Source: Echria macrotheca
Taxonomy: Eukaryota > Ascomycota > Sordariomycetes > Sordariales > Schizotheciaceae
Direction: 5' to 3'
DNA: 64,000 bases
Assembly (NCBI GenBank): GCA_030411725.1
Contig: MU839830.1
Coordinates: 930,001-994,000, forward strand
The notes beneath the pieces are model-generated. The model made no database searches. It was given only the letters and a program-made list of their open reading frames with translations, and was not told the origin of the DNA. Of this stretch, positions 33,833 to 44,012 are shown piece by piece (the first letter of the stretch is position 1; every line of letters starts with the position of its first letter). The translations under genes were made by a program, and so were the position numbers.

Positions 33833-34948
33833 GTTCTATTCTGGTACATATATCGACTGTCTATGTTTGAGACTGCTTTACTCCTGACGTCTTCCCCGGA
33901 CCCTCCCGGGCCGTGTATTGGCTTGGCGTCGGAGTGTCGCCTACACATGAGGCATGAGACGCGAGGACGACCCTTCTTCTTTCGGATTTTACTGTATAGC
34001 GTCGGCGCATAAACAGGGCGGGCGGGAGGTAAACCAGCGTGAATTTTGCGGACCTTTGTTTTCGCCGGTTCTGTTTTACTATTTTTGCGAGAGAGAGAGC
34101 AGGATTTGTTTTTTTTTCTCTCTCGGTTTTTTTCCAGCTCGCCAGCACAAATGCTGTGTACGTGATGGGGAAACCGCGAAGGGCTATTCGGGCTTATATA
34201 TATTATTTCGCTGGCCTCGTACATTTGGGAACAGCGCCATAGGCCTGGGGATGTGTAATGTGGCTGATTCATGTATATAGAGATGACCTCTCGAGGGTTT
34301 TATGAATATTATGACCACAGTGAAGAGTCTGAGTATAATTGCGTCTTTGTTTCCGGGATTTAGGATGCTGTGCTGGCTTATCTGAGGTGTCAGGATGGCT
34401 ATGGTGCCGGGCCGATTCAGAGCACAGGAAGCCCTTGCTTTTTCTTGTCTTGCGCTGGTGTACTTGGTTCAGTGGAATGGAAGCCATCACCAGCTCTACA
34501 TTTATTTCCAGGTGAGCTCAGGTCCTGGAGCGGGGAGCAGATATTGAACCTATTGCTGTGCTTCCCCCCGCGCGTAGTCCGATAGAAATAAGATTCGCGA
34601 TTCCGAATCATGGATCATGACAAGGGCTATATACTTTGACCTCAGTCTGTCACCGAAGCTCAGACGTGGTATCCTCCGGCAAGATTATGAATTCGGTTGT
34701 TGTGAACCGTGAAACAAGCCCAAAGGGAAAACACCGAGAGACTGACAACCCAGCCAAGACAGGCATCGCTTCGTAAACGTCGTTATGAAGAGTAAGAAAC
34801 AAGACGAAGCCAGTTCCATGGGGGGAATCTCTACCACCCATCCACCCATCCACCTGTCCCTAGAGCCGCAAACGCCGATACGCTTTGAACGTGTAAACCC
34901 CAGACTTCACCCATTCCTTTAGTTCTCTTCCGTTGTTGACTCTGGCCC
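33833..34948. other. Tail-to-tail spacer between the TRP-like gene and the GPI-protein gene
   Basis: A 1.1-kb convergent region without a supported gene. It contains a GA/CT inverted repeat (separate entry) and a short CCATCCAC tandem repeat near 34,838-34,853. Confidence 0.45.
34088..34135 (+). repeat. GA/CT inverted repeat downstream of the TRP-like gene
   Basis: CGAGAGAGA (34088-34096) is exactly complementary to TCTCTCTCG (34127-34135), with a T-rich 30-nt loop. It lies about 255 nt past the channel stop codon. It may fold in the 3' UTR or simply be low-complexity sequence. Confidence 0.6.
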
Positions 34949-35996
34949 TCATGTGAGACCGAGCCCCGCCACGCCTGCCGCAGCCATGATGCACGCCAAT
35001 GTAGGTCGCGCTGGTAGGTTCCCCGCGGCGTTGCCAAATACAAAGCCACCTGCAGCAGTACCTGTCATTGTGCTGTCATGTGTCAGTTGGTTTATCTTCG
35101 GAGTACCGGCTGTTGGGCCGGTAGTTGGTGGGTTCAAAATCTGGGACTAGAAGATGGAAATCATAGGGGAAAACATACCACATGCTCGGCTGAAGGTTAC
35201 CACAAGCCTGGCTGGACAAACTACTGCCTATACGGTGAATGTTAGCGGCGGTTCTCGGACTTAACCCCCCTGCGCATGCAAAGATGGCCCACAGGGGAAA
35301 TACAACGTACAGATGCTCGTGGCGCTGGCAGTTGGATAGGTGACACCGGCGCCGCCTACGACTGTCTGGCCGGCACCGCCATCGGGGACCACAACAGTGA
35401 CCTGAAACCCGCCGGCTCCCTCGAGTTGCGCCGTACATGCGTCGTAGTTAGAGCCGCATTGACTGATTGCCTGCGAGCAGGCCCCGGGGCCCGAGAAGGA
35501 GGTGGCGATATACGGGAAAGAAAAGTACGGGTTCTGGACGAAGGACACTGTTGCTGTTGGTGGCGTGAAGCTTCCTGCAACAACACCCGTACATATCGCG
35601 CTAGCAATGTCGGTTAGCAGCCGGCAATGTGATAAACACTGTGGACGTCGACTTACTTATTCGGACAGCATGCCGGGTTATTGTTCTGGTCAAGACGGCC
35701 TACCAAGATTTTCCATGTCAGCAGCCTGAAAACGTCCGGATCTTAGGGTAGTCCGCCACACAGGCATGCCACCTACAGGATTGTCCATTCTGACAACAGG
35801 TGCCGTCGAAAACCGCCCCTTGGTCCGCACAACTGTAAAAGTTTGCTATGCATCCTTGCCTCTTGACTAAAGCGCGAGCCGTCTCGACAGGCTGAAAGGG
35901 CTGCTGAAGACAACTGACGGACGACACGAATGCAGCAGCTGAAACAATGACATTCCGGGCTCTTGAGAGCGACGGCCGTGGTCGCTTGCCACTCAT
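34949..35996 (-). CDS. Secreted Cys-rich protein with GPI-anchor signal
   Basis: Predicted cell-surface or wall protein of unknown function. Five exons (35996-35777, 35699-35657, 35600-35311, 35227-35179, 35072-34949) give 241 aa; two internal exons are only 43 and 49 nt. A basic leader with hydrophobic VIVSAAAFVSSVSC is followed by VKRQGC, a likely kexin-type site. A Cys-rich module comes next: GCIANFYSCADQGAVFDGTC, CQNGQSC (Cys completed by splicing), NNNPACCPNNAICTG. The middle is YFSFPYIATSFSGPGAC then SQCGSNYDACTAQLEG, and a last Cys pair lies in SSLSSQACGNLQPSMC. The C-terminus (AGGFVFGNAAGNLPARP then a hydrophobic LACIMAAAGVAGLGLT) is a GPI-attachment signal. Each intron has a GTANGT-like donor, and frame plus Cys spacing support every junction. 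The family is a common fungal GPI protein; no enzyme motif is visible. Confidence 0.85.
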
Positions 35997-36506
35997 ACCT
36001 GGCGATGCGCGGCAGCTATAGCAACTTTCTTCTTGCGTCCGCTTGAGGGTGTGCTACAAGAGTTAACAGATTTAGGATCGGCGGTCGGTTGATGGGCGGG
36101 GATGTTGACTCGGTGTGATCCGACGGAATAACACCCTTCACCTCCGGAATTTGGCACCCTCGCGTGGCGCTGCAGTGGGATAGAATAACTAGTAAATTGA
36201 ACGAGTGCCCGGAGGGCTGCATACAAGCTTGCCCGGTATATACAGAAATGGTCAAGACAGTGTACTGTGGACCAGAAGGGCCTCCGAAAGGGGAGGTTGG
36301 TCGCAGAGCTTCTCACTGCTCTGGAGCGGTGGCCGGGTGGTGGCAGGGTTGAGCTGTCAGCCAACCACAGGCCTGCATGATGTCATTTGCTGGCACGGCA
36401 ACCCTTCCTTTGGGGCCCGAGCTTCGGCGGGGTAGTTCATTGGGAGCTGAGAAGGGAGTGCGGGGCATGCTCGACGATAGTAGCACGTGATGCTAACGAT
36501 TGAGCA
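35997..36506. promoter_or_regulatory. Promoter region of the GPI-protein gene
   Basis: A 510-bp interval between two - strand genes: the GPI gene's promoter and, if it is transcribed this way, the preceding 3' end. The open frames here lack domains. The sequence just before the ATG, CCAGGTATGAG, resembles a splice donor, so an upstream non-coding exon cannot be excluded. Confidence 0.35.
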
Positions 36507-37472
36507 TCACGACGGCACGGTTCCACGAAGATGACCCAGGATAGCCTGCAGTCGCAGGAGCGCCTTGAGCTGCGGTGGTTTCTCTTCAGGCTTAACATCC
36601 TGAAGCGCCTGGACTTCGCTGCGGGCCTCTGCAATCAAGGAATCAAGGTTGCCCCAGACCTCGTCTTGATATCCCGTGAGCACGCGCGACCACTGGTCGA
36701 CCCACGTTTGCCAGGCCTCTCCGGTGTCGACTGCTCCCAGATGCATGGATATCTCGTGTGCCGCACCGCTCGAGTCGGTGGCTGCGGCCCCCTCGCGCAA
36801 GTAACGAGGGATAAAATTCAGAATATTGTCCCATGCGACTACAGAGGTGCTGTCGCCTGATCCTTCGCCAAACAAGGCCTTGTGGAGATTCAACCTGTCG
36901 GCGGTAGAGATTCCCTCCTCTACATCCAAGTCGAGGTCCGTATCGTCGCCTGCTGACAAGAGGGCAACCACTTCCTGCCCATCTCGTGCTTCCTGCTCCG
37001 CAACCGACGTCGAGTGCCCCTCGGATTGGAATGGAACCGAGCCTGACCTTGGGGGTTGCTGCGCGATCTGTGGAATATCAGAGGCGGATGCTTGCTCGAT
37101 ACTTATGCCGTCTAGGAAGGCAGAAAAGGAGGCTTCTTCCCGGGCGATGTGTTCCTGTGTTTGCCTTGGCCTGACACTCTCGGGCGCCATCAACGAAGGC
37201 AAACCCGGCAATGAGCTTTCGCCTGGCCAGGCCGGAGCCTGGCCATGTTGAGAGCTGCTCGCCTTGTCGGTGGCTCCGAGTCGAGAGATATCGTTGGCTC
37301 CATAACTAGCCCCAAATAGAGCAGAGGGCAAGGTCGTCGCCGACCGTGCAATTCGACTAAGCGTCGACGCATCATCTCCTTGTGCCCGTTCGGTTGTATC
37401 CGCTTCAGCCGGTTCCTCGGGCGAAGCCTTCCCTTTTCCCTTCGGGTCCTTTCCTGGATCCTGGTCATCCAT
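36507..37472 (-). CDS. Uncharacterised fungal protein, 321 aa
   Basis: Single-exon frame starting MDDQDPGKDPKGKGKA; the frame is open 15 codons further up only through a TTG. The first 120 residues are charged and Ser/Ala-rich, with TLPSALFGASYGANDISRLG. The middle has EEASFSAFLDG and an acidic DDTDLDLDVEEG. The C-terminal third looks folded and helical: WDNILNFIPRYLREG, EAWQTWVDQWSRVLTGYQDE, VWGNLDSLIAEARSEVQALQ, LKALLRLQAILGHLRG. There is no signal peptide, membrane segment or catalytic motif. I recognise no family, but the codon-like composition, the length and the ordered C-terminus argue that it is real. It diverges from CDC55 across a 1.05-kb promoter region. Confidence 0.7.
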   Translation of the reverse strand: MDDQDPGKDPKGKGKASPEEPAEADTTERAQGDDASTLSRIARSATTLPSALFGASYGANDISRLGATDKASSSQHGQAPAWPGESSLPGLPSLMAPESVRPRQTQEHIAREEASFSAFLDGISIEQASASDIPQIAQQPPRSGSVPFQSEGHSTSVAEQEARDGQEVVALLSAGDDTDLDLDVEEGISTADRLNLHKALFGEGSGDSTSVVAWDNILNFIPRYLREGAAATDSSGAAHEISMHLGAVDTGEAWQTWVDQWSRVLTGYQDEVWGNLDSLIAEARSEVQALQDVKPEEKPPQLKALLRLQAILGHLRGTVPS

Positions 37473-38525
37473 ATTGGCGGAAATCGCAAAGACGCTTCGA
37501 ACGGTGCCTCTTGCCAAAGACTCGGGAGACCTCGGCGAGGGGGATATCTAGGATCCACGTTGCGCGGAAGGGATGATGCGCATGTGATGTGGCATCGATC
37601 ACAAGTGAGAGGGCACTGGGTTGGGTCACTGCTGCCCAGGAGGGAGTTGCAGCACGAATAGAAAACCCCCACAAGTACATATGGGGTCTGACAAGCTGAC
37701 ACAGACATGGAATCCGTCTTTGCTGTTCGACTCTCGCAAACAGGTGGTCGAAGACTCTAGCGCGCTGGGATGAAAGGCGCTTCGCGAAAAGGTAGTGGGG
37801 AAGTCCTCTAGATAGGCTCTAGCGGTAGCATAGTGCGGCCGGCTATCGTAGGGAAGAGCTCAGTGACCCGCGATTCCCAGGTTGGGCCCAGCGCGGTGGC
37901 CCAGGCGGCAAGGCCGCACTGTGCTGTTTCCGTCCGGACCCGCCCCATCTGGGTCACCAAACCCAAATCATTGCGCCAACACCACAGACTTCGTCATTTC
38001 GAGCTCGACTTCTAACCCGACTGCCAACCTCCGCAAGCCTCTCGGCTCGACGACGCACCCGCGAGCAACTGCACTCCCTGGTTTCCATTACGACCAAGGG
38101 GATCCTGCCTGCCCGAGCCCCAGGACCGGTCTTTTCCAACTTGGATTTTGTCAGCCGTCCATTCTTCCCCGCGTCGGTCTCGCCTCCGCGTCTCTTTGGC
38201 CCCTCCCTCCGGCCCAGAGCCGTTTGACTTGCAGACCGGAGCCAACCGTGCAACAGCTGGCCACTTCGCTGTTGCGCCCCATATACTTCTAGAAAGACTT
38301 ACCCGCAAACCCCACGATTCGGTGTTCAGTTCAGCTCTTGCCTGCTCCACTCCTCACCCGCGCCGTCCCATCCCCCCCGCGATTTCGACCCTGATACCTC
38401 GCGACAAACCCGCAAAAACATTTCAGCTCCCACCGCTGCCAGGGCTTTGCCAACTCTGTCGAAACTCTCTCAATATACTTGCGCGGCGTGGAAGCAGCTT
38501 CCACCTGCCCTAGCACATTGCAAAG
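37473..38525. promoter_or_regulatory. Divergent promoter region and CDC55 5' leader
   Basis: A 1.05-kb interval between divergent genes. The right half (about 37,920-38,520) is C-rich and purine-poor on the + strand, as often seen in fungal 5' leaders, and probably contains the CDC55 5' UTR. No gene is supported. Confidence 0.45.
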
Positions 38526-40384
38526 ATGGCAGAAGCAGAGTCAAACCCCCAGACCTGGAAATTCACCCAGTAAGCTACCTACCAAGCCTCCAGACAGGCG
38601 GCGCGGCAGATACGGCTATGGAGCTTTGGCTGCCATAATCCGACCGCCGGTTGTGCTTTGGGATAACGAGCTGCTAACCTGGGCTGCAGATGCTTTGGTG
38701 ACAAAGGGGACGTGGAAGACATCACAGAAGGTACGATACTATCTTCCGACCCAGGAATTGGCGAAGGCTGCCCAACAACCCTGGCCTCTGTCCCTCGCAA
38801 CTCTGCTGATATACCTCGACCAGCCGATATCATCTCGACTGTGGAGTTTGATCACACGGGCAACTATCTCGCAACCGGCGATAAAGGTGGAAGGGTTGTG
38901 CTCTTTGAGCGGAACGAGACAGTTAGTTGACCGAAGCCCGTCCCTCGCATGGAATATGGGCTTCGTCCCCTCCTATGTAACGCCTTGCTGACCCTGGAAT
39001 AGAAGAAAACCTGCGAGTATAAGTTCCACACCGAGTTTCAGTCTCACGAGCCCGAATTCGACTACCTCAAGTCGTTGGAGATCGAGGAGAAGATCAACAA
39101 GATCAAGTGGTGCCGACGACAGAATGCCTCGCACTATCTTCTTTCGACAAACGACAAAACGATAAAGCTTTGGAAGGTGTTCGAGAAATCACTGAAGGTG
39201 GTGGCAGAGAACAACCTCTCACATGATCTGACACCGGCGAATGTCGCCGGTGGAGGGGGCGCACCACGGGCACCGCCACACCGGTTTCTCAACGCCAGCG
39301 ACCTGAAGCTCCCGAGGCTCACGCATCACGACACAGTGGTTGCCGCTGTTCCTCGCCGCACGTATGCCAATGCACATGCTTACCACATCAACAGTATCTC
39401 GGTCAATAGCGACGGTGAGACATTCATCAGCAGCGATGACTTGCGCATAAACCTCTGGAATCTGAACATCCAGGACCAGAGCTTTAACATTGTGGATATC
39501 AAACCAGCAAACATGGAGGAGCTGACGGAGGTCATCACGGCGGCCGAGTTCCACCCCCAGAGCTGCAACTGGTTTATGTACGCCAGCTCCAAGGGCACCA
39601 TCAAGCTGGCGGACATGAGGGAGAGCGCTCTATGCGACAAGCATGCGAAGAGTAGGGCTCCCAAAGCGCGCCAGTCAGACAGAGTATTGCTAACCAGTTG
39701 CCCGCAGTGTTTGAGCAAGAAGAGGACCCATCGTCACGGTCCTTCTTCTCGGAGATCATCTCGTCCATCTCGGACGTTCGCTTCTCTTACGACGGCAGAT
39801 ACATCCTTTCTCGCGACTACCTCACAGTCAAGATTTGGGATGTCAACATGGAAAGACAACCAATCAAGACGATCCCCATCCACGAACATCTGAGACCACG
39901 ACTGTGCGACACATATGAGAACGACAGCATCTTTGACAAGTTTGAAGTCGTGTTTTCGGGGGATGCCAAGAACGTCATGACAGGAAGTTACAACAACAAC
40001 TTCATGATTTATCCGTCAGACCCCGAAAAGGAGGTGGAGGTAGTCTTGCAAGCGGATAAATCGGCATTCAAAGCTAAGAAAGTCGGCGTGCCCACACCGA
40101 TCAACTCATCGACCAGTCCGATATCCAACGGTGGCAAGAAGGGCGGCTCGCGAGCAGGAAGTCCCGCGGGAGCAGGCCAAGGTCAAAGGATGCGAAAGGA
40201 GACGGATGCCGATCAAATCGACTTTAACAAGAAGATTCTCCACATGAGCTGGCATCCATTCGAGGATAGCATCGCCATTGCCGCAACTAATAACGTGAGT
40301 GTTTTTTTCCTGTTTGGGAGTGTTTGGAAACACAACGTGACGCTGACTTCTTCCGACTAGCTCTTCGTCTTTTCTGCCTTGTAG
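38526..40384 (+). CDS. CDC55: Protein phosphatase 2A regulatory subunit B (B55)
   Basis: WD40-propeller B subunit that targets PP2A to mitotic and morphogenetic substrates. Six exons (38526-38569, 38690-38730, 38824-38921, 39003-39651, 39708-40294, 40361-40384) give 480 aa. The start is MAEAESNPQTWKFTQ-CFGDKGDVEDITE. Conserved blocks follow: ADIISTVEFDHTGNYLATGD, CEYKFHTEFQSHEPEFDYLK, INKIKWCRRQ, DDLRINLWNL, SFFSEIISSISDVRFSYDGR, HEHLRPRLCDTYENDSIFDK, and the last exon encodes LFVFSAL and the stop. Both the 120-nt first intron and the tiny last exon are supported by frame. Intron 2 (38731-38823) is 93 nt, in frame and stop-free; removing it restores the family sequence DITE-ADIIST. An extra loop of about 30 residues (TPINSSTSPISNGGKKGG region) before the last blades is fungal. 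High confidence. Confidence 0.95.
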
Positions 40385-41269
40385 ATAGCGCACTGGTTCG
40401 AGCCTTTTGTGTATCACGCTTGGCGTCAGAGGACATACAGGTGCTGGATGGATGGGGTATATGGCTTGGCATCCCCTATCGGAGGTGCTCAGAGAAGACG
40501 GTCTCTGAAGGGAGCGGAGAGGTTGGAGAGTTGGCGAAGATGGCGAGGTATAGACGGGCAGACATGGTCGCAGCGAAGCCACCAAGTGTGGTTTTTGGGT
40601 GACGCCGACCAATCGATGATGTATCAGGGGTCGCATGGAGTCTAGTATCGTGGTGGGTATGTCTAGACATGAGGGGAGGGTGATTGGGAGGATGGGCTGG
40701 GAGCCGAGCACAGAGGGTGTTCTTGAGAAGAAGCCCGACCAGCGATGGAGTGGAAGGCAGGCCGTCAGCCCATCGGCCATCAGCGTACAATGGACACAAC
40801 GACCACTCTACAGCAATTTATGATTTTACTGTTATGATATTCATTTTGTCTGCACCATGTGCCTTGTCCGTGTTCTTTTGGTTCTCGAATGCAAGACAGA
40901 TGACATGCACAGCTCCATGTCTGCCACTGCCAGGAGTGGAAGGGTGTGGGGCCGTTGATCAGCGTGGGGTGTGTGGGTTTTGAGCCGCATCGGCAGGGCG
41001 GGGCTTTGTTCGACGGAACAGGAAAAATAAATAATTATGCAGCTAACCGAATCAGCATCAACCTCTCGGCCTTCTTAGCCTTGGCCTTCAAGGTCCGGAT
41101 TTCCGTTGCATAACCTCGACCTTTCAACAAAGGCCACAACATCCTCGAGCATCTCGGCGCATCACGAGAAGTCGATCCGATACTCGATACTACCACCCAC
41201 CAAAAGAACCCTCGCCACCGTCCATCGAACCAAAGAAGCAGGGAACAGAGACGAAAAAGACCAAAAAAA
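40385..41269. other. CDC55 3' region and RPB4 promoter
   Basis: An 885-bp stretch between two + strand genes. Open frames on both strands are short and carry no domains. The RPB4 leader just before the ATG is A-rich (CCAAAAAAAATG), a strong fungal start context. Confidence 0.45.
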
Positions 41270-41789
41270 ATGTCAGACCAATCCCACGCCCCGACAGCGC
41301 GGTCCAAAGCCGTAGCCCCAGGCGACGAGGAAGCCGGCGCGGTCCTGCGGCTCGGCGAGTTCGAGGACGTCGACACGCTCACGCTGTCCGAGGCGTCGCT
41401 CGTGCTCAACGCGCTGATGGCCAAGCGGCGCAAGGACCGGAAGGACCGCAAGGAGAACACGATGCTGCTGCAGACGCTGGACTATCTGGACCACTTTGCG
41501 AGGTTCAAGCAGAAGGAGCATGTCGAGATGGTGGAGCGGCTTTTGAGTCAGCGTAAGGAGCTGACCAAGTTTGAGAGGGCGCAGATTGGTATGTTTCTTT
41601 TCTTTATTGGGGAGGGGGGGGATACGTCGTTTCGGGATCGAGGGAGGGGCTGACTTAGTGATGATTACAGGATCGCTGTGCTGTGATAGCGCCGACGAGT
41701 GCAAGACGCTTATTCCCTCGCTTGCCGACAAGATCAGCGATGAGGACCTCCAGGAGATTCTCGACGAGATGGCTAAGCATCTGAGCTGA
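41270..41789 (+). CDS. RPB4: RNA polymerase II subunit Rpb4
   Basis: Rpb4 forms, with Rpb7, the stalk of RNA polymerase II, acting in initiation, termination and mRNA fate. Exons 41270-41588 and 41671-41789 (82-nt intron, GTATGT ... TTACAG) give 145 aa, a normal filamentous-fungal length. Evidence: EDVDTLTLSEASLVLNALMA, the helical KENTMLLQTLDYLDHFARFK, LTKFERAQIG-SLCCDSADEC crossing the junction, and KTLIPSLADKISDEDLQEIL near the end. Lys/Arg-rich KRRKDRKDRKE replaces the longer acidic insertion of yeast Rpb4. The frame is closed by TGA after AKHLS. No close neighbour of related function. Confidence 0.95.
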
Positions 41790-42324
41790 ACCAACACATC
41801 AGTGATTCTCGGGCGGCATTGGTCATTTTGGGACCCGCTTCCAGGGGAGTGTTTCGAGGTAGCATAGACAAGGGGCGTAATGTCTCTTGGTACTTCAACA
41901 TGGACGAAGACTGAATATGAGGGATGGTTGGTGGCATGACACGGCGTTCAAGGCGATAGGGACGGTAGGGCGGGCTCTGGCTTTAGTGTAAATAATACCC
42001 CAATATGCAATAACTGATCAGCTGATAGTTATGGCCAGTCATTTTATTGTGGATGCCTTGCGAGATCTGCTGTGTTGACTATGTTACACATGGTTTCCTT
42101 ATTACCGGTCCCTCTTTGCTAGTTGTTTGTCTGGCTTGAAGAAACCAAAATAGCCTCCAGTTCCACCCCCCAACCCTCACCCTGAAGCATTATCTTCTCC
42201 TTCCTCCCTCTATCAGACTTGGACATCTCCGTACTCAGTCCAGCTGTTTGCGTACAGGTCGGGTCGGGTCCTCGGTCATTTGCTGTCGGAGTAAGGGTTG
42301 CTTGGAAAGTTGCTCAGGGTTCCT
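41790..42324. other. Tail-to-tail spacer after RPB4
   Basis: A 535-bp convergent spacer. I see no gene or repeat in it. Confidence 0.45.
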
Positions 42325-43188
42325 CTACCGATCGGTTTCCGGTTCTAAAGGTGGGTTCTGAACGAGTACTGGGTGATGTCTGAAGTTCGGCTCCTCCCCA
42401 CGTGGTACCGTGCCATGTATTGGCGTCGAGTCGAGCTCCGATCTTGTGGGAGACAGATTATTATGAACCATTCTAGCCGGGGAGGGTGGGAGCGGAACTG
42501 TGGCAGGGCCAATGTGGTCTCCAATACCGCTAGGATTGTGAGCCACCCCCGGTCCATTCACGTAGTAGTTCGGATACTGCGCTCGAAATCTGGCTGTGAA
42601 CGAGACGTTAGTTCACTTTCAATTCTTTGATCAGACTGAGTGCTTACCCTCGGCACTGTCGACGACTCTGAAGCTTCCCGGAATAGGAGGTCCTATAACC
42701 GGTCGTGGAGGGTATTCACCTCCATTCCCTCTGTTGTTCTTACCCCTGGGCCGACGCCAATGAAGACAAGCCAGAGCGGCACCCAGGAGTGCTAACAGGG
42801 AGCAGCCCACCACCAAACCGACCAGGCCTCCCAGTGGAATCTGAATTCCGGAGCTAGTGCCACCGTCAGATGTCGCTGCAGCCGCCGGGGACGAGGTAGT
42901 TTGAGAGATGAGAGCCGAATCGCTGGTCTGGGCGGACGTGGCTTGGATTAAAGTTCCAGCAGTCGTGATAATGGTCAGTACCGGTGTGACTGTGAAACCC
43001 CTGGACGTCAAGATGGCCGCCGTAGATGTAATTTCGCCAGCGGGTGGTGTTGTCGATGGCGGCTGTTGATCATCAACTGGGCAACCAGCTGGAGTCTGCT
43101 GGCACGCATCGACTCGGCAGCAGCCAGAGTAATGCTGGCCATCAAAGTCACAGGTCCACCACTGGTATGGCAGGTAGCATGCTGCCAT
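42325..43188 (-). CDS. Single-pass membrane protein with Cys-rich N-terminus
   Basis: Exons 43188-42648 and 42593-42325 (54-nt intron, GTAAGC ... TTCACAG) give 269 aa. The ATG has an ideal context (GCCACCATGG). A short Cys cluster comes first: ACYLPYQWWTCDFDGQHYSG, then CCRVDACQQTPAGC. A Ser/Thr/Pro-rich stalk of about 90 residues follows, then one membrane segment (GLVGLVVGCSLLALLGAALA), and a cytosolic Arg-rich stop-transfer, HWRRPRGKNN. The tail has Pro-rich and NYYVNGPG segments. There is no cleavable signal peptide, so the N-terminus is probably exported by the internal segment (type III). The layout resembles fungal surface sensors of the Mid2/WSC style, but the Cys pattern is not a canonical WSC domain. 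Role unknown; a wall sensor or adhesion role is speculation. Confidence 0.8.
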
Positions 43189-44012
43189 GGTGGCTGCTAC
43201 ACGGCCGGGCTGGGTGGGAGGGGGGGGGATAAGAAGACTACCTGTTCCTCCGGGAACGAAAGAGGAAGAGGATGATGAGATTGGGGAGGAATCAGACCTC
43301 CCTCCTCCTTTATCGTCCGCCAGAGCCACCCACTCCCAGCAGGCGGCTACTCCATTGGCTCCTCAGAAATTTCGTCCGAATTCGCTGGATATGTGTTATC
43401 GCGTTCGTTCACGAGGGAAGGTACGGATCCCTCCGAGAGAGCGACTTCCCTACTCACGGGTCCCCAACAGGACCTGTCATGTCAAAACCATCCACGGTCC
43501 AATGTTCCTTCCTCTGGTCTGTTATATATCTATGAACGTGAGACAACCCCCACCTCTCGCGGAGGTGTAGCTCTGCACGTGGTGTCTTGTGCAGCACGTT
43601 GTAAAACAACAAGGCTTGGGCCACAAGATCCATGTGGTATTCAATGCGACAGTGCTTCGGATTAAGCGCTGGGAAAGTCGCTTATGTACTAGCCGATATA
43701 CTGATGGCGATGGCAGCACGACGTCGAAGTAAGGGACTCCCGAGCAGGGAGTATATTTACCTAGTCATGATGCCGTTTGCCAAGTCCAGGTGTCAGAATT
43801 TCCCGTGGGTGAGTCGAGCGGCTGTTTGTGTGACGTGAATCATTGTGCGAACCTGACACGGGGTTGCTCTTATTATTCGGAGCATAGTCAAATAATGAGT
43901 ACAGGAAGAGGGTAATGACCTCCTTTTGGGCTACGAACTATTCTCCCGCCCACTCCCGGGCCACAGCTACGAACATGATGCTATGGTCTTCCCAACAAAC
44001 CGCCTACCCATC
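43189..44012. promoter_or_regulatory. Promoter region of the single-pass protein gene
   Basis: An 824-bp interval between two - strand genes: the promoter of the membrane-protein gene plus the PUF6 3' end. No gene supported. A G8 run lies near 43,220. Confidence 0.4.
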
